64,000 nt of DNA from Bacteroidales bacterium UBA5433 (GTDB lineage Bacteria; Bacteroidota; Bacteroidia; Bacteroidales; UBA932), in NCBI GenBank assembly GCA_002427525.1, contig DIRP01000012.1, forward strand, positions 50,413 to 114,412, read 5' to 3'. Below, piece by piece: positions 41,590 to 51,301 of the stretch (its first letter is position 1; each line of letters opens with the position of its first letter). Below the pieces are notes generated by a model. It was given only the letters and a program-made list of their open reading frames with translations. It ran no database searches and was not told the origin of the DNA. Made by a program: the position numbers and the translations under genes.

Positions 41590-42666
41590 CTATTTTATAT
41601 GCCCGTAAACCAACAGATTTATTGTAGGTCTGGAAGGTGCGTTGGTAGTCAGACTTATGGTGTAAATTACTTCATCCGGTTCTTTTGTCGCCTGGCCGGG
41701 AATGATTACTCTTATGGGAGTCTCTGCTCCGGGGGCTACCTGCCGGTTCATGGTGATTTCAATTTCCGGATGGCTGGTGTCAATGGCGTATATGATCAAC
41801 GGGGTTTTTCCTTTGTTAAAAAGAATGAAATCTGCCGTAATTGTTGATCCGGCAGCAACAATTGAAAAATCTACAGCACTTTTGTTCATCTGCGGAATGG
41901 GAGCCTTTGCTTTTTCGTCTTTGCTAAGGCCGTCAGGATTCATTTTTATAGCTGCTTTTACGGTAAGTACGTGCCTCGGGTCTTCCTTTCCGTTGATGAT
42001 CAGCCGGGCATGGAAGGTGGCATCTCCCCATATTTCTTGTTGCCGGGTATCAACGCCATAGCAAATAAATCCTTTTTCTCCGGGGTCCAGTCGTCCGGAA
42101 GGTATTTGAATTGTCAGGTTGGGGTGGTCGCTTGTTGCTTTCAAAAAAACAGGTTTCTTTCCTGTATTGATGATTTCAACAGAGTCGGTTTTTCTCATTC
42201 CCTGGCGGATTTGGCCCAGTTCCAGGTCTTTTTTTCGGAGCCTTACAGGGCCCATAACTACCGGATGTGTCTGTTCAACAGAGACTTTTTTGGGGTGTAC
42301 CACCCCACGAATTCTTAAAACATAGGGACGGGGGAACCCTGCCAGATAAACAGATAACGATTTTTCAAAAGGATAGGGGCCCAGGTTGTTGTTGAAAGTA
42401 ACGGTAATATTCCCGGTGGCTCCGGGATTGACAGGTTCCCGTGTCCAGTCCGGAGCCGCACAGCCGCACGAAGAAATAACACTTTGAATTATAACAGGTT
42501 TGTCCCATTTGTTTGTAAATACAAATGTATGCGTTTTTGGTCCGTCTTGTATGGTAAAATCACCAAAATCATGAACCATTTTATCAAAAACCACCCGGTT
42601 GTCTTCCTGTTCCTGAGGGGAACTTTGGAACAAAACGGCAGCAAGCAATAAAAGAAGCAGTTTCAT
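41590..42666 (-). CDS. DUF1573 domain protein, secreted
   Basis: The 358-residue protein has an N-terminal signal peptide (MKLLLLLLAAVLFQSS, no clear lipobox). Three Ig-like ASPM-SPD-2-Hydin/DUF1573 repeats follow. The first is clearest: FGDFTIQDGPKTHTFVFTNKWDKPVIIQSVISSCGCAAPDWTREPVNPG, written here across its SCGC motif at residues 65-68. Similar beta-sandwiches recur at about 155-245 and 265-355. DUF1573 proteins are abundant in Bacteroidota, are periplasmic or surface-bound, and have no established activity. A divergent promoter pair separates it from the ferredoxin gene. Confidence 0.85.
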   Translation of the reverse strand: MKLLLLLLAAVLFQSSPQEQEDNRVVFDKMVHDFGDFTIQDGPKTHTFVFTNKWDKPVIIQSVISSCGCAAPDWTREPVNPGATGNITVTFNNNLGPYPFEKSLSVYLAGFPRPYVLRIRGVVHPKKVSVEQTHPVVMGPVRLRKKDLELGQIRQGMRKTDSVEIINTGKKPVFLKATSDHPNLTIQIPSGRLDPGEKGFICYGVDTRQQEIWGDATFHARLIINGKEDPRHVLTVKAAIKMNPDGLSKDEKAKAPIPQMNKSAVDFSIVAAGSTITADFILFNKGKTPLIIYAIDTSHPEIEITMNRQVAPGAETPIRVIIPGQATKEPDEVIYTISLTTNAPSRPTINLLVYGHIK

Positions 42667-42687
42667 ACTACAAAACTTGACTATTTA

Positions 42688-42695
42688 CAAAGGTA
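42688..42695 (-). promoter_or_regulatory. Candidate -7 box for DUF1573-meaB-exporter
   Basis: The minus strand reads TACCTTTG, matching TAnnTTTG, 21 bases from the DUF1573 ATG at 42666. It is divergent with the ferredoxin promoter box at 42712-42719. Confidence 0.45.
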
Positions 42696-42711
42696 GTAAG
42701 AATTTAATTCA

Positions 42712-42719
42712 TATATTTG
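42712..42719 (+). promoter_or_regulatory. Candidate -7 box for the ferredoxin gene
   Basis: TATATTTG matches TAnnTTTG 33 bases before the ATG at 42753. Confidence 0.45.
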
Positions 42720-42752
42720 CAGCATTATTTACAACTAACAGTCACTTTTACC

Positions 42753-42920
42753 ATGGCACACAGAATTACTGAAAACTGCATAGCATGTGGAACGTGTATT
42801 GATGAATGTCCCGTAGAAGCTATATCTTCCGGTGATATTTATGTGATTGATGCAGATGAATGCATTGATTGTGGGGCTTGTGCTGCAGTATGTCCGGTCG
42901 GCGCTATTGAAGCCGAATAA
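42753..42920 (+). CDS. 2[4Fe-4S] ferredoxin
   Basis: I start at the ATG at 42753 (55 residues; MAHRITENCIACG), the usual size for clostridial-type ferredoxin; an upstream in-frame start adds twelve unrelated residues. Two complete CX2CX2CX3CP motifs are present (C9/12/15/19 and C37/40/43/47). It is a low-potential electron carrier in the cytoplasm and a plausible partner of the HydABC hydrogenase and of pyruvate oxidation. It is monocistronic, with its own promoter box and a strong terminator. Confidence 0.96.
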   Translation: MAHRITENCIACGTCIDECPVEAISSGDIYVIDADECIDCGACAAVCPVGAIEAE

Positions 42921-42942
42921 TTTTAGATCTTCGGATGATCTT

Positions 42943-42979
42943 AAAAGAGACTGACCAAAACGTGTCAGTCTCTTTTTTT
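42943..42979 (+). terminator. Rho-independent terminator after the ferredoxin gene
   Basis: AAAAGAGACTGAC (42943-42955) pairs perfectly with GTCAGTCTCTTTT (42964-42976) around an eight-base loop, and the stem end continues into a T-run. It closes the single-gene ferredoxin unit 22 bases after its stop. Confidence 0.9.
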
Positions 42980-43006
42980 ACGGGCAAAAGATTGGCAAGA
43001 ATAATG

Positions 43007-43014
43007 TACCTTTG
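43007..43014 (+). promoter_or_regulatory. Candidate -7 box for secA
   Basis: TACCTTTG matches TAnnTTTG 33 bases before the secA ATG at 43048, after the ferredoxin terminator. Confidence 0.45.
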
Positions 43015-43047
43015 TAAGTTACAAGTTCAAGATTTAAGATTTCAAAT

Positions 43048-46000
43048 ATGGCTTCTTTTATAAAAGTTATTGGAAAGATTTTTGGATCCAAGGCAGACAG
43101 GGACCTCAAACAACTTAACCCCTACCTGGAAAAAATAAAAAAGGAATACGAAAGGATTGATGTATTAGACCACGATGGTTTGCGGGCAGAAACGCAGAAA
43201 ATCAAGGAGACCATCCGTGATTACATTGCAGATGACGAAAAGCAGAAAGCTGCGTTAAGGGAACAGCTGGAGGATGTAGACATTGAATTGGAGAAAAAAG
43301 AAGCCCTGGCTACTGAGGTAGATAAACTCACAAAGAAAATAGACGAAAAGATAGAGGAGGTTCTGGAACGTGTACTTCCCCAAGCCTTTGCCATTATGAA
43401 ATCTACTGCCAGACGTTTTTACGAAAACAAAACGCTGGAGGTGACAGCTACTGAATTTGACCGTCAGTTGTCCACAAAAAAAGATCACGTAGAAATTCAC
43501 AAAGACAAAGCTGTTTGGCACAACTCGTGGATGGCCGGTGGAAATATGATAACCTGGGACATGATCCATTACGATGTACAGCTCATTGGCGGGGTGGTGC
43601 TCCATGAGGGAAAAATTGCCGAGATGGCCACCGGGGAAGGAAAAACGCTGGTGGCTACCCTTCCGGTCTTTTTGAATGCTCTGGCAGGCAAGGGGGTGCA
43701 CGTAGTTACGGTGAACGATTACCTTTCCAGACGTGACTCGGAATGGATGGGGCCTCTTTATGAATTTCATGGGCTCAAAGTGGATTGCCTGGATAAACAC
43801 CAGCCCAATTCAGAGGAACGCCGTAGAGCATACCGAGCCGATATTACCTTTGGAACAAACAACGAATTTGGCTTTGATTACCTGCGCGACAACATGGCCA
43901 TCAATGCTGAAGATCTGGTCCAGAGAAAGCACCATTATGCCATTGTGGACGAAGTAGACTCGGTTCTGGTGGACGATGCCCGTACTCCGTTGATAATCTC
44001 CGGTCCCGTTGCCAAAGGTGAAGATCAGCAGTTTAATGAATTCCGGCCTATTGTGGAACAGTTGTACTCGGCACAGCGGTCGCTTGTTCAACAACTGTTG
44101 GCAGAAGCGCGGCGGCTGATTGAAGAAGGAGATGAGGAAAATGGGGGTAAGCTGTTGCTCAGAGCCTTTAAGGGGCTTCCAAAATATACGCCTCTTATTA
44201 AATACCTGAGCGAAACGGGTATTAAGCAATTGTTGCAGAAAACAGAGAATTTTTATATGCAGGACAACAACAAGCAAATGCACCTGATAACAGACGACTT
44301 GTATTTTGTTATTGAGGAGCAGCACCGCTCTGTTGATCTGACAGAAAAAGGACACGATTTGATTGCCAAAAGGGTAAGTGATCCTGCGTTTTTCATTCTT
44401 CCGGACATTGGTACGGCTATATCTGAATTGGAAAAAACAGACAAGAGTCCGCAGGAAAAGGCAACAGCAAAAGACGAGTTACTGGGTGAGTATGCCATCA
44501 AATCCGAAAGGGTACATACGGTCAACCAGCTGCTGAAGGCATACGCTATGTTTGATAAAGACGTAGAGTATATTGTGGCGGATAATAAAATTAAGATAGT
44601 TGACGAGCAGACGGGGCGGGTTTTGGAAGGCAGGCGGTATTCGGATGGGCTGCATCAGGCTATAGAGGCTAAGGAGCGTGTAAAAGTAGAAGCGGCTACC
44701 CAGACATTTGCTACCATTACGCTACAGAATTATTTCAGAATGTACCATAAACTGGCCGGTATGACGGGAACAGCAGAAACAGAGGCCGGTGAATTCTGGT
44801 CTATCTATAAGCTGGATGTGGTGGTCATTCCAACCAACCGTCCGGTGGTACGGATTGACGAAGACGATCTGATATATAAAACAAAGCGAGAAAAATACAA
44901 CGCTGTAATTGATAAGATTACCGAGTTGACAAAAGCCGGCCGGCCGGTTCTTGTAGGTACTACTTCTGTGGAAGTATCGGAGTTGCTGAGCCGTATGCTG
45001 AAGATGCGGGGCATTCAACACGATGTGCTGAATGCCAAGCAACATGCCCGGGAAGCCGATATTGTAGCAGGGGCGGGACATGCAGGGGCTGTCACTATAG
45101 CTACAAATATGGCCGGTAGGGGAACGGATATCAAATTGCGGGAAGGCGTGAAGGAAGCGGGAGGTTTGGCTATTATTGGAACAGAACGCCACGACAGCCG
45201 TCGGGTGGACAGGCAGTTACGCGGACGGGCAGGCCGTCAGGGAGACCCCGGCTCATCTGTTTTCTTTGTTTCTCTGGAAGACGATTTAATGCGGCTTTTT
45301 GGCAGCGGAAGGATTGCTTCTGTGGTGGACAAGATGGGCATGCAGGATGGAGAAGTATTACAGCACTCCATGTTGTCCAGTTCCATTGAGAGGGCACAGA
45401 AAAAGGTGGAAGAAAACAACTTTGGTGTCAGAAAAAGGCTTTTGGAATACGACGACGTAATGAATTCACAACGGGAGGTCATTTATACGCGGCGCCGCAA
45501 TGCTTTGTACGGAGAACGGGTAGATGTGGACGTAGCCAATATGATGTCGGACTTTGCTGAAGCCTTTGCCCAACAGATGGACGGGGTAGATTTTGATGAG
45601 TTTAACCATGAGCTTATCCGTCAGATTTCCATCGAATGTGGATTTGACAGGGAAACATTCAAAGACAGCAATATAGCCGAGTTGTCCGGATTGTTGTCAG
45701 AACAAATCCATAAATCCTACAACCGCCGGGCCGATGTTTTGGTTGCACAGGCGTGGCCCATTATGAAAAATATATACGAAACCCAGCGAGCTACGTATGA
45801 AAATGTAGTAGTTCCTGTGGGTGACGGAAAGCGGATTTATCAGGTAATTGTGAACCTGAAAAAGGCGTACGAAAGCAAAGGCAGGGAATTGCTACGGGCT
45901 ATCAATAAAACTATAAACCTGATAATGATAGATGAATACTGGAAAGAACATCTTAGGGATATGGATGATTTGAAGCAATCCGTTCAAAGTGCTACGTACG

Positions 46001-46326
46001 AACAGAAAGATCCGTTATTGGTATATAAGTTTGAGAGTTTCAATCTCTTTAGCCAGATGTTGGAGAAAATTGCACGCGACGTACTTTCTTTCTTGCTTAA
46101 GGCACATATTCCGCTGCGACAAAATCAGGACAGGCTGGATAAGGCAGACAGCGAGAGAAGGACAGATATGAGCCAGACACAAACATCACGTCCGGATATG
46201 CTGACACAATCGGCAGAGCCCCGGTCCAATGCTCCTGTCCATGTGGAAAAACAAGTGGGAAGAAACGATCCCTGTCCTTGCGGCAGCGGGAAAAAATTCA
46301 AACAGTGTCACGGCAAAAACGTTTAA
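43048..46326 (+). CDS. secA: Preprotein translocase ATPase SecA
   Basis: The 1,092-residue protein is the SecA motor that drives Sec-dependent export through SecYEG. Walker A MATGEGKT is near residues 191-198 and the DEAD-like box is DEVDSVLVDDARTPLIISGP. The preprotein cross-linking domain, second motor domain (GTERHDSRRVDRQLRGRAGRQGDPG) and C-terminal zinc-binding tail (GRNDPCPCGSGKKFKQCHG) are all present. At about 190 residues longer than E. coli SecA, it has the usual Bacteroidota inserts, for example around 45-105 and 330-420. It is followed by lpdA after 25 bases. Confidence 0.97.
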   Translation: MASFIKVIGKIFGSKADRDLKQLNPYLEKIKKEYERIDVLDHDGLRAETQKIKETIRDYIADDEKQKAALREQLEDVDIELEKKEALATEVDKLTKKIDEKIEEVLERVLPQAFAIMKSTARRFYENKTLEVTATEFDRQLSTKKDHVEIHKDKAVWHNSWMAGGNMITWDMIHYDVQLIGGVVLHEGKIAEMATGEGKTLVATLPVFLNALAGKGVHVVTVNDYLSRRDSEWMGPLYEFHGLKVDCLDKHQPNSEERRRAYRADITFGTNNEFGFDYLRDNMAINAEDLVQRKHHYAIVDEVDSVLVDDARTPLIISGPVAKGEDQQFNEFRPIVEQLYSAQRSLVQQLLAEARRLIEEGDEENGGKLLLRAFKGLPKYTPLIKYLSETGIKQLLQKTENFYMQDNNKQMHLITDDLYFVIEEQHRSVDLTEKGHDLIAKRVSDPAFFILPDIGTAISELEKTDKSPQEKATAKDELLGEYAIKSERVHTVNQLLKAYAMFDKDVEYIVADNKIKIVDEQTGRVLEGRRYSDGLHQAIEAKERVKVEAATQTFATITLQNYFRMYHKLAGMTGTAETEAGEFWSIYKLDVVVIPTNRPVVRIDEDDLIYKTKREKYNAVIDKITELTKAGRPVLVGTTSVEVSELLSRMLKMRGIQHDVLNAKQHAREADIVAGAGHAGAVTIATNMAGRGTDIKLREGVKEAGGLAIIGTERHDSRRVDRQLRGRAGRQGDPGSSVFFVSLEDDLMRLFGSGRIASVVDKMGMQDGEVLQHSMLSSSIERAQKKVEENNFGVRKRLLEYDDVMNSQREVIYTRRRNALYGERVDVDVANMMSDFAEAFAQQMDGVDFDEFNHELIRQISIECGFDRETFKDSNIAELSGLLSEQIHKSYNRRADVLVAQAWPIMKNIYETQRATYENVVVPVGDGKRIYQVIVNLKKAYESKGRELLRAINKTINLIMIDEYWKEHLRDMDDLKQSVQSATYEQKDPLLVYKFESFNLFSQMLEKIARDVLSFLLKAHIPLRQNQDRLDKADSERRTDMSQTQTSRPDMLTQSAEPRSNAPVHVEKQVGRNDPCPCGSGKKFKQCHGKNV

Positions 46327-46351
46327 TTTATTTCATACAAGTTCTAATTTT

Positions 46352-47728
46352 ATGTCTTACGATTTAGCAATCATTGGATCGGGGCCGGCAGGATATGTGG
46401 CCGCAATCCGTGCATCGCAGTTGGGGTTCAAAACTGTCATCATTGAAAGAGGGCCGTTGGGCGGCGTATGTCTGAACTGGGGATGTATTCCTACCAAGGC
46501 GTTGCTTAAAAGTGTAGAGGTCCTGAATATGTCCCGGAATGCAGCTGCATACGGCATAAACGTGCCGGGGAATGCAGAGCCGGACCTGACAGCCATAGTT
46601 GCCCGTAGCCGGGAAGTCTCGGCCCAGATGGCCAAAGGAGTAGAATTCCTCTTAAAGAAGAATAAAGTTGAAGTCATTCATGGCCGCGGCTGCATCCCGG
46701 AGCCGGGTAAGGTGGCCGTGGGAACAACCACAATAGAAGCAAAAAATATATTGGTAGCTACCGGTTCAAAGCCCAATTCGTTGCCGGGAGCATCTATTGA
46801 TGGGAAAAGGATTATTGGTTACCGCCAGGCTATGGTACCGGAAGAAATCCCGGGCACTATGGCTGTGATAGGTTCGGGCGCCATTGGTACAGAGCTGGCT
46901 TATTTCTACCACTCTTTGGGAACCAAAGTAACCCTGATTGAATACCTGGATCAGATTGTCCCCACAGAAGATGCCGATGTGGCAGCTCAGCTGAGCCGTT
47001 CGTTCCGCAAGGCCGGTATAAAAATAATGACTTCGGCCGGTGTTACGGGGGCAGAAAAATTTGCCACAGGGTGCCGCCTGCATGTGAAAACAAAAAAGGG
47101 GGAAGAATGTATAGATGCAGATGTAGTTCTCTCGGCGGCAGGGGTAGTTCCCAATACGGCTAACATGGGGTTGGAAGAGCTGGGTGTGGAAATGCACCGT
47201 GGAAGGATTGTAACAGATAAGAATTACATGACAACGGTTCCGGGTATTTATGCTGCCGGAGACGTGCTGGCTACGCCGGCATTGGCGCATCTGGCTTCTG
47301 CAGAGGCATTGTGCTGTGTAGAGCGGATGGCCGGGCTGGATGTCCCGGATGTGGATTACAGCAGCGTGCCGGGATGTATTTACGCTACGCCTGAAATTGC
47401 TTCTTTTGGGTTGCGTGAAAAAGATGCAAAGGAAAAGGGTATAGACATTAAGATAGGAAAGTTTCCGTTTACAGCTTCCGGGAAAGCAACAGCTGCGGGA
47501 GAAAGAGATGGTTTTGTGAAGTTGGTATTTGATGCGCAGGATGACCGTTTGTTAGGGGCTCATATTATTGGTGCCCATGCTACGGAAATGATAGGACCTT
47601 TGGTGGCTGCCTACGGAAAACAAATTGCTGCCTGCGATTTGATGCATTCCATTTTTCCACATCCTACCATGAGCGAAAGTATTATGGAAGCGGCTGCGCA
47701 GGCAGCCGGCCAATGTATTCATCTGTAA
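46352..47728 (+). CDS. lpdA: Dihydrolipoyl dehydrogenase
   Basis: I start at the ATG at 46352 (458 residues; MSYDLAIIGSGPAGYVAA), because the in-frame start at 46229 lies in secA. It is an FAD-dependent disulfide oxidoreductase: FAD-binding GSGPAG (9-14), redox pair Cys40/Cys45 in GGVCLNWGCIPTKA, NAD-binding GSGAIGTE, and the catalytic His437/Glu442 in FPHPTMSE. It reoxidises lipoamide in a 2-oxoacid dehydrogenase or the glycine cleavage system; no E1 or E2 genes are nearby, so its partner is unknown. Confidence 0.95.
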   Translation: MSYDLAIIGSGPAGYVAAIRASQLGFKTVIIERGPLGGVCLNWGCIPTKALLKSVEVLNMSRNAAAYGINVPGNAEPDLTAIVARSREVSAQMAKGVEFLLKKNKVEVIHGRGCIPEPGKVAVGTTTIEAKNILVATGSKPNSLPGASIDGKRIIGYRQAMVPEEIPGTMAVIGSGAIGTELAYFYHSLGTKVTLIEYLDQIVPTEDADVAAQLSRSFRKAGIKIMTSAGVTGAEKFATGCRLHVKTKKGEECIDADVVLSAAGVVPNTANMGLEELGVEMHRGRIVTDKNYMTTVPGIYAAGDVLATPALAHLASAEALCCVERMAGLDVPDVDYSSVPGCIYATPEIASFGLREKDAKEKGIDIKIGKFPFTASGKATAAGERDGFVKLVFDAQDDRLLGAHIIGAHATEMIGPLVAAYGKQIAACDLMHSIFPHPTMSESIMEAAAQAAGQCIHL

Positions 47729-47751
47729 GGATTAATTTCCTGAGTTAAGGG

Positions 47752-48723
47752 TCAAATCTCCTGAGCAATGTGGTAGGTGTTTCTTTCAGAAGCATTGCGG
47801 GTGATTAACTCGCCAATGAAGCCGGCCAGAAACAGCTGCATACCCAGTACAACCGCAAGAAGAGCCAAATAGAAAAGTGGTTGGTCCGTAACGGCCCGGA
47901 ACGGCATTCCATGGGATTGCCAGTAGATTTTTTGAACAATCAGCCACACGGTTATGATGCCGCCGGCAAAGAACATAAGCGAACCAAAAAGCCCAAAAAT
48001 GTGCATGGGCCTTTTACCAAAACGGGCCAAAAACCAGAGGGTCAAAAGGTCCAGGTATCCGTTTACAAAACGGCTCAGTCCGAACTTGCTTTTTCCGTAT
48101 TTGCGACGGGCATGTACTACCGGTTTTTCTCCAATTTTTGTAAAGCCGGCTTCTTTGGCCAGGTAGGGTATGTAGCGGTGCATTTCCCCATACACCTCTA
48201 TGTTTTTGACTACCTGGTTGCTGTACGCTTTCAGACCGCAGTTCATGTCGTGGAGTTTAATGCCTGTAACGGCTCGGGCTGTAGCGTTGTAAATGCGTGA
48301 CGGGATATTTTTGGTAAGGACTCTGTCTTTGCGTTTCTTTTTCCACCCCGATACCAAATCAAACGTTCCGTCTGCCACCATGTGGTACAGGGCCGGAATT
48401 TCCGCCGGATCGTCCTGAAGGTCGGCGTCCATGGTAACAACAACATCACCTAGCGCTGCTTTAAAACCGCAGTACAAAGCGGCTGATTTTCCGTAGTTGC
48501 GGCGGAATCGTATGCCTCGGATCCGTTGGTCCTCTTTTGCCTGCAGGGTAATAAAATCCCAGGACTCGTCCGTACTGCCGTCGTCAATAAAAATTACTTC
48601 GTACCGTGGTGCCTCGTTTTTACGGCTGTCAAGCGGTTTGCTTAGGACTTCCCGGATACGTTCCAGCAGTTCCGGAAGCGACTCCCGCTCGTTGTACAAG
48701 GCAATGACAATTGAAAGGTCCAT
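47752..48723 (-). CDS. Glycosyltransferase family 2 with C-terminal membrane anchor
   Basis: The 323-residue protein has a GT-A fold (SIVIALYNERESLPELLERI, VIFIDDGSTDESWDFI, the DxD-like MDADLQDDP, and DMNCGLKAY). Two C-terminal transmembrane helices follow (about 232-262 and 280-306). This is the dolichol-phosphate-mannose synthase/ArnC/GtrB type, which charges polyprenyl phosphate with a sugar at the inner membrane. The acceptor and sugar are unknown. It follows the DUF4199 gene on the same strand with a 12-base gap, a pairing common in Bacteroidota. Confidence 0.9.
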   Translation of the reverse strand: MDLSIVIALYNERESLPELLERIREVLSKPLDSRKNEAPRYEVIFIDDGSTDESWDFITLQAKEDQRIRGIRFRRNYGKSAALYCGFKAALGDVVVTMDADLQDDPAEIPALYHMVADGTFDLVSGWKKKRKDRVLTKNIPSRIYNATARAVTGIKLHDMNCGLKAYSNQVVKNIEVYGEMHRYIPYLAKEAGFTKIGEKPVVHARRKYGKSKFGLSRFVNGYLDLLTLWFLARFGKRPMHIFGLFGSLMFFAGGIITVWLIVQKIYWQSHGMPFRAVTDQPLFYLALLAVVLGMQLFLAGFIGELITRNASERNTYHIAQEI

Positions 48724-48735
48724 GGCTTGGAAGCA

Positions 48736-49248
48736 TTAGTTAAAAGGGGTCTTGTCCGTAGGGTGTTTGGCTCCGTTAGCCAGCAGGGAAGACCAAAGAA
48801 GTCCCAGGATGTTGAAATAAACAAATTGGGAGAGGGTAAGAATAACAGGCAAACGGTCAATCAATTTATCTATATTAAAATCTGCCTCTGTCACACCTGC
48901 CTGCTCCAGTCCCATGAGCATGGCATTAGCCATTTGTGAAGAAGATTCAGGGAAGAGAAACATGACATGCAGGTAATAATAGGCAGCTGCTATGATAGAC
49001 GAACAAAAGGAAACGGCAAGTCCAAATTTGAATGCATTGGCATACAGGTACGTGTCCTGCTCTTTGCCAAAATCTTTCATAACGTAAAACAACAAACCCA
49101 CGGTTCCGGCCAGTCTTATGGCCCAGAGTGAAAACCCAAGAATCTTGCTGCCGGAAGGTAATACTGTTTGTAGTACTGAAAAAAGAATGGTGATAAGGGC
49201 CAGTAGGATACCGTAAATGGCGGCCTTGTTCCAAAATTGATGGTTCAT
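48736..49248 (-). CDS. DUF4199 integral membrane protein
   Basis: I start at the ATG at 49248 (170 residues); a TTG two codons upstream is less likely. Four hydrophobic segments are evident: about 9-28, 39-58, 71-94 and 136-160. This size and layout match DUF4199, a membrane family of unknown function found almost only in Bacteroidota and usually upstream of a GT2 gene, as here. It could assist glycolipid transfer by the GT2 (inference from position only). Confidence 0.83.
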   Translation of the reverse strand: MNHQFWNKAAIYGILLALITILFSVLQTVLPSGSKILGFSLWAIRLAGTVGLLFYVMKDFGKEQDTYLYANAFKFGLAVSFCSSIIAAAYYYLHVMFLFPESSSQMANAMLMGLEQAGVTEADFNIDKLIDRLPVILTLSQFVYFNILGLLWSSLLANGAKHPTDKTPFN

Positions 49249-49303
49249 CTGCAAAAGGTTTGTGATAAGGAGTACAAAGTAACCAAAATTTTTAAAAAAT
49301 ACC

Positions 49304-49311
49304 TAACTTTG
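49304..49311 (+). promoter_or_regulatory. Candidate -7 box for thrS
   Basis: TAACTTTG matches TAnnTTTG 36 bases before the thrS ATG at 49348. No T-box or similar leader fits in the short leader. Confidence 0.45.
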
Positions 49312-49347
49312 TAGTTTGGAACAAATAGTGATTTAATTATTGAACGC

Positions 49348-51282
49348 ATGATTGCAATTACTTTTCCGGATGGGAAAATAAAAACATACAACAAAGGAAT
49401 TACGGGCATGGAAGTAGCCCGCGGTATAAGCCCCCGGCTGGCAGCAGATGTGTTGGCTATGCAAGTTGACGGGGTAGTAACAGATATCAGGATGCCCCTG
49501 ACAGAAGACGCATCTGTTCGATTTCTGAAATGGGAGGACGAGGAAGGGAAACAAGTGTTCTGGCATTCCTCGTCACACGTGATGGCGGCTGCCTTGGAAA
49601 CCCTTTTTCCCGGGGTGAAATTTGGGATTGGACCAGCTGTTGAGAATGGGTTTTACTATGATATTGATCTGGGTGACCGCCAATTGACAGAAGCTGATTT
49701 GCAGGTCGTAGAAAAGGAAATGTACCGGATAGCCCATACAAAGCAACCGTTTGAACGGAAAGAAATTAGTAAGAAAGAAGCGTTGGAAGTTTATAAAGAA
49801 AAAGGGGACCAATACAAATGCGAGCTGATCAATGACCTGGAAGATGGGACCATTACGTTTTATACAAACGGGGCTTTTACAGATTTATGCAGAGGCCCGC
49901 ATATTCCGGATACGTCCCTGATCCGGGCTATCAAACTTACATCAATAGCCGGAGCTTATTGGCGCGGGGATGAAAACCGCAACATGCTTACGCGTATTTA
50001 CGGTATTTCGTTTCCCAAAAAGTCCCAATTGGATGAATACCTGCAGATGCTGGAAGAAGCCAAAAAGAGGGATCACCGCAAACTGGGACGGGAGCTGGAA
50101 CTCTTTGCATTTTCACAACGGGTGGGGCAGGGTCTTCCCCTGTGGTTGCCACGCGGGGCAGCTCTGAGGGAGCGGCTTGAAAATTTTTTAAAAGCCGTAC
50201 AGAAAGAACACGGGTATGAACAGGTAATCACACCGCATATTGGTCAGAAAGAACTGTACGTAACAAGCGGACATTACGCCAAATACGGGAAAGACAGTTT
50301 TAAGCCCATCAAGACTCCGCAGGAAGGAGAAGAGTTCTTGCTTAAACCCATGAACTGCCCGCACCATTGCGAAATTTACAAGTCAAAACCCCGGTCTTAC
50401 AAAGACATGCCTGTGAGGTTGGCAGAATTTGGTACCGTTTACCGTTACGAACAAAGCGGAGAGTTGCACGGTCTTACCCGTGTCCGCGGGTTTACTCAAG
50501 ACGATGCCCACATCTTTTGCCGGCCGGATCAGTTGAAAGAAGAATTTTGTAAAGTCATTGATATTGTGTTATATATATTCAAAACACTTAGCTTCAATGA
50601 CTATACCATTCAAATTTCCCTACGGGACAAAGAAGACAAAACAAAGTACATTGGCTCGGATGAAAATTGGGAAAAAGCAGAACAGGCCATTCTGGAGGCC
50701 GTAGAAGAAAGAAAACTGGAAACACAAGTGGCCTATGGAGAGGCTGCTTTTTACGGACCCAAATTAGATTTTATGGTACGTGACGCCCTGGGAAGAAAAT
50801 GGCAGCTGGGTACCATTCAGGTAGATTACAACCTGCCGGAACGTTTTGACCTGGAATATATTGGAGCAGATGATAAAAGACACAGGCCGGTAATGATTCA
50901 CAGGGCCCCCTTTGGTTCTATGGAACGTTTTGTGGCCGTTCTGTTGGAGCATACGGCAGGAAAATTTCCGCTTTGGCTGGCTCCGGAACAAGTTGTGGTG
51001 TTGCCCTTGAGTGAAAAATTCAATGATTTTGCCAAAAAAGTTTGTGATTTCTTGAATAATTCCGATATTCGCGCCTCTATTGACGGTAGGAACGAAACTG
51101 TGGGTAAGCGTATTAGAGAGAATGAATTAAAACGGATTCCTTACCTGCTGGTTGTTGGGGAAAAAGAAGAAACAACCGGTACAATTTCTGTACGCCGTCA
51201 GGGAGAAGGTGATAAAGGGACCATGAAGTTGGAAAAATTTGTTACATTGCTCCGTAAAGAGATAGAAGAATTAACACATTAG
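49348..51282 (+). CDS. thrS: Threonyl-tRNA synthetase
   Basis: The 644-residue enzyme has the expected modules. The N-terminal TGS domain covers 1-60. The editing domain has the HxxxH motif at His73/His77 (WHSSSHVM). The class II catalytic core includes the zinc-binding Cys of KPMNCPHHCEIYKS, motif 2 FGTVYRYEQSGELHGLTRVRGFTQDDAH and motif 3 around HRAPFGSMERF. The C-terminal anticodon-binding domain ends at 51282. It charges tRNA-Thr. infC starts 19 bases later, as in many bacteria, so they are likely co-transcribed. Confidence 0.97.
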   Translation: MIAITFPDGKIKTYNKGITGMEVARGISPRLAADVLAMQVDGVVTDIRMPLTEDASVRFLKWEDEEGKQVFWHSSSHVMAAALETLFPGVKFGIGPAVENGFYYDIDLGDRQLTEADLQVVEKEMYRIAHTKQPFERKEISKKEALEVYKEKGDQYKCELINDLEDGTITFYTNGAFTDLCRGPHIPDTSLIRAIKLTSIAGAYWRGDENRNMLTRIYGISFPKKSQLDEYLQMLEEAKKRDHRKLGRELELFAFSQRVGQGLPLWLPRGAALRERLENFLKAVQKEHGYEQVITPHIGQKELYVTSGHYAKYGKDSFKPIKTPQEGEEFLLKPMNCPHHCEIYKSKPRSYKDMPVRLAEFGTVYRYEQSGELHGLTRVRGFTQDDAHIFCRPDQLKEEFCKVIDIVLYIFKTLSFNDYTIQISLRDKEDKTKYIGSDENWEKAEQAILEAVEERKLETQVAYGEAAFYGPKLDFMVRDALGRKWQLGTIQVDYNLPERFDLEYIGADDKRHRPVMIHRAPFGSMERFVAVLLEHTAGKFPLWLAPEQVVVLPLSEKFNDFAKKVCDFLNNSDIRASIDGRNETVGKRIRENELKRIPYLLVVGEKEETTGTISVRRQGEGDKGTMKLEKFVTLLRKEIEELTH

Positions 51283-51287
51283 TAAAA

Positions 51288-51293
51288 AGGAGG
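51288..51293 (+). promoter_or_regulatory. Perfect Shine-Dalgarno before the ATC start of infC
   Basis: AGGAGG (within AAAAAGGAGG) is followed by an 8-base spacer and then ATC at 51302. The spacing is ideal, and strong Shine-Dalgarno sites are uncommon in this phylum, so it fixes the infC start despite the rare codon. Confidence 0.8.
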
Positions 51294-51301
51294 AAACAAC
51301 T

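Noticed and set aside
49255..49347. T-box or attenuator leader for thrS
   Set aside because: Only 92 bases, with no specifier hairpin or T-box sequence; the phylum generally lacks T-boxes.
51275..51280. ATT at 51278 as the infC start
   Set aside because: It lies upstream of the Shine-Dalgarno at 51288-51293, so that site could not serve it.
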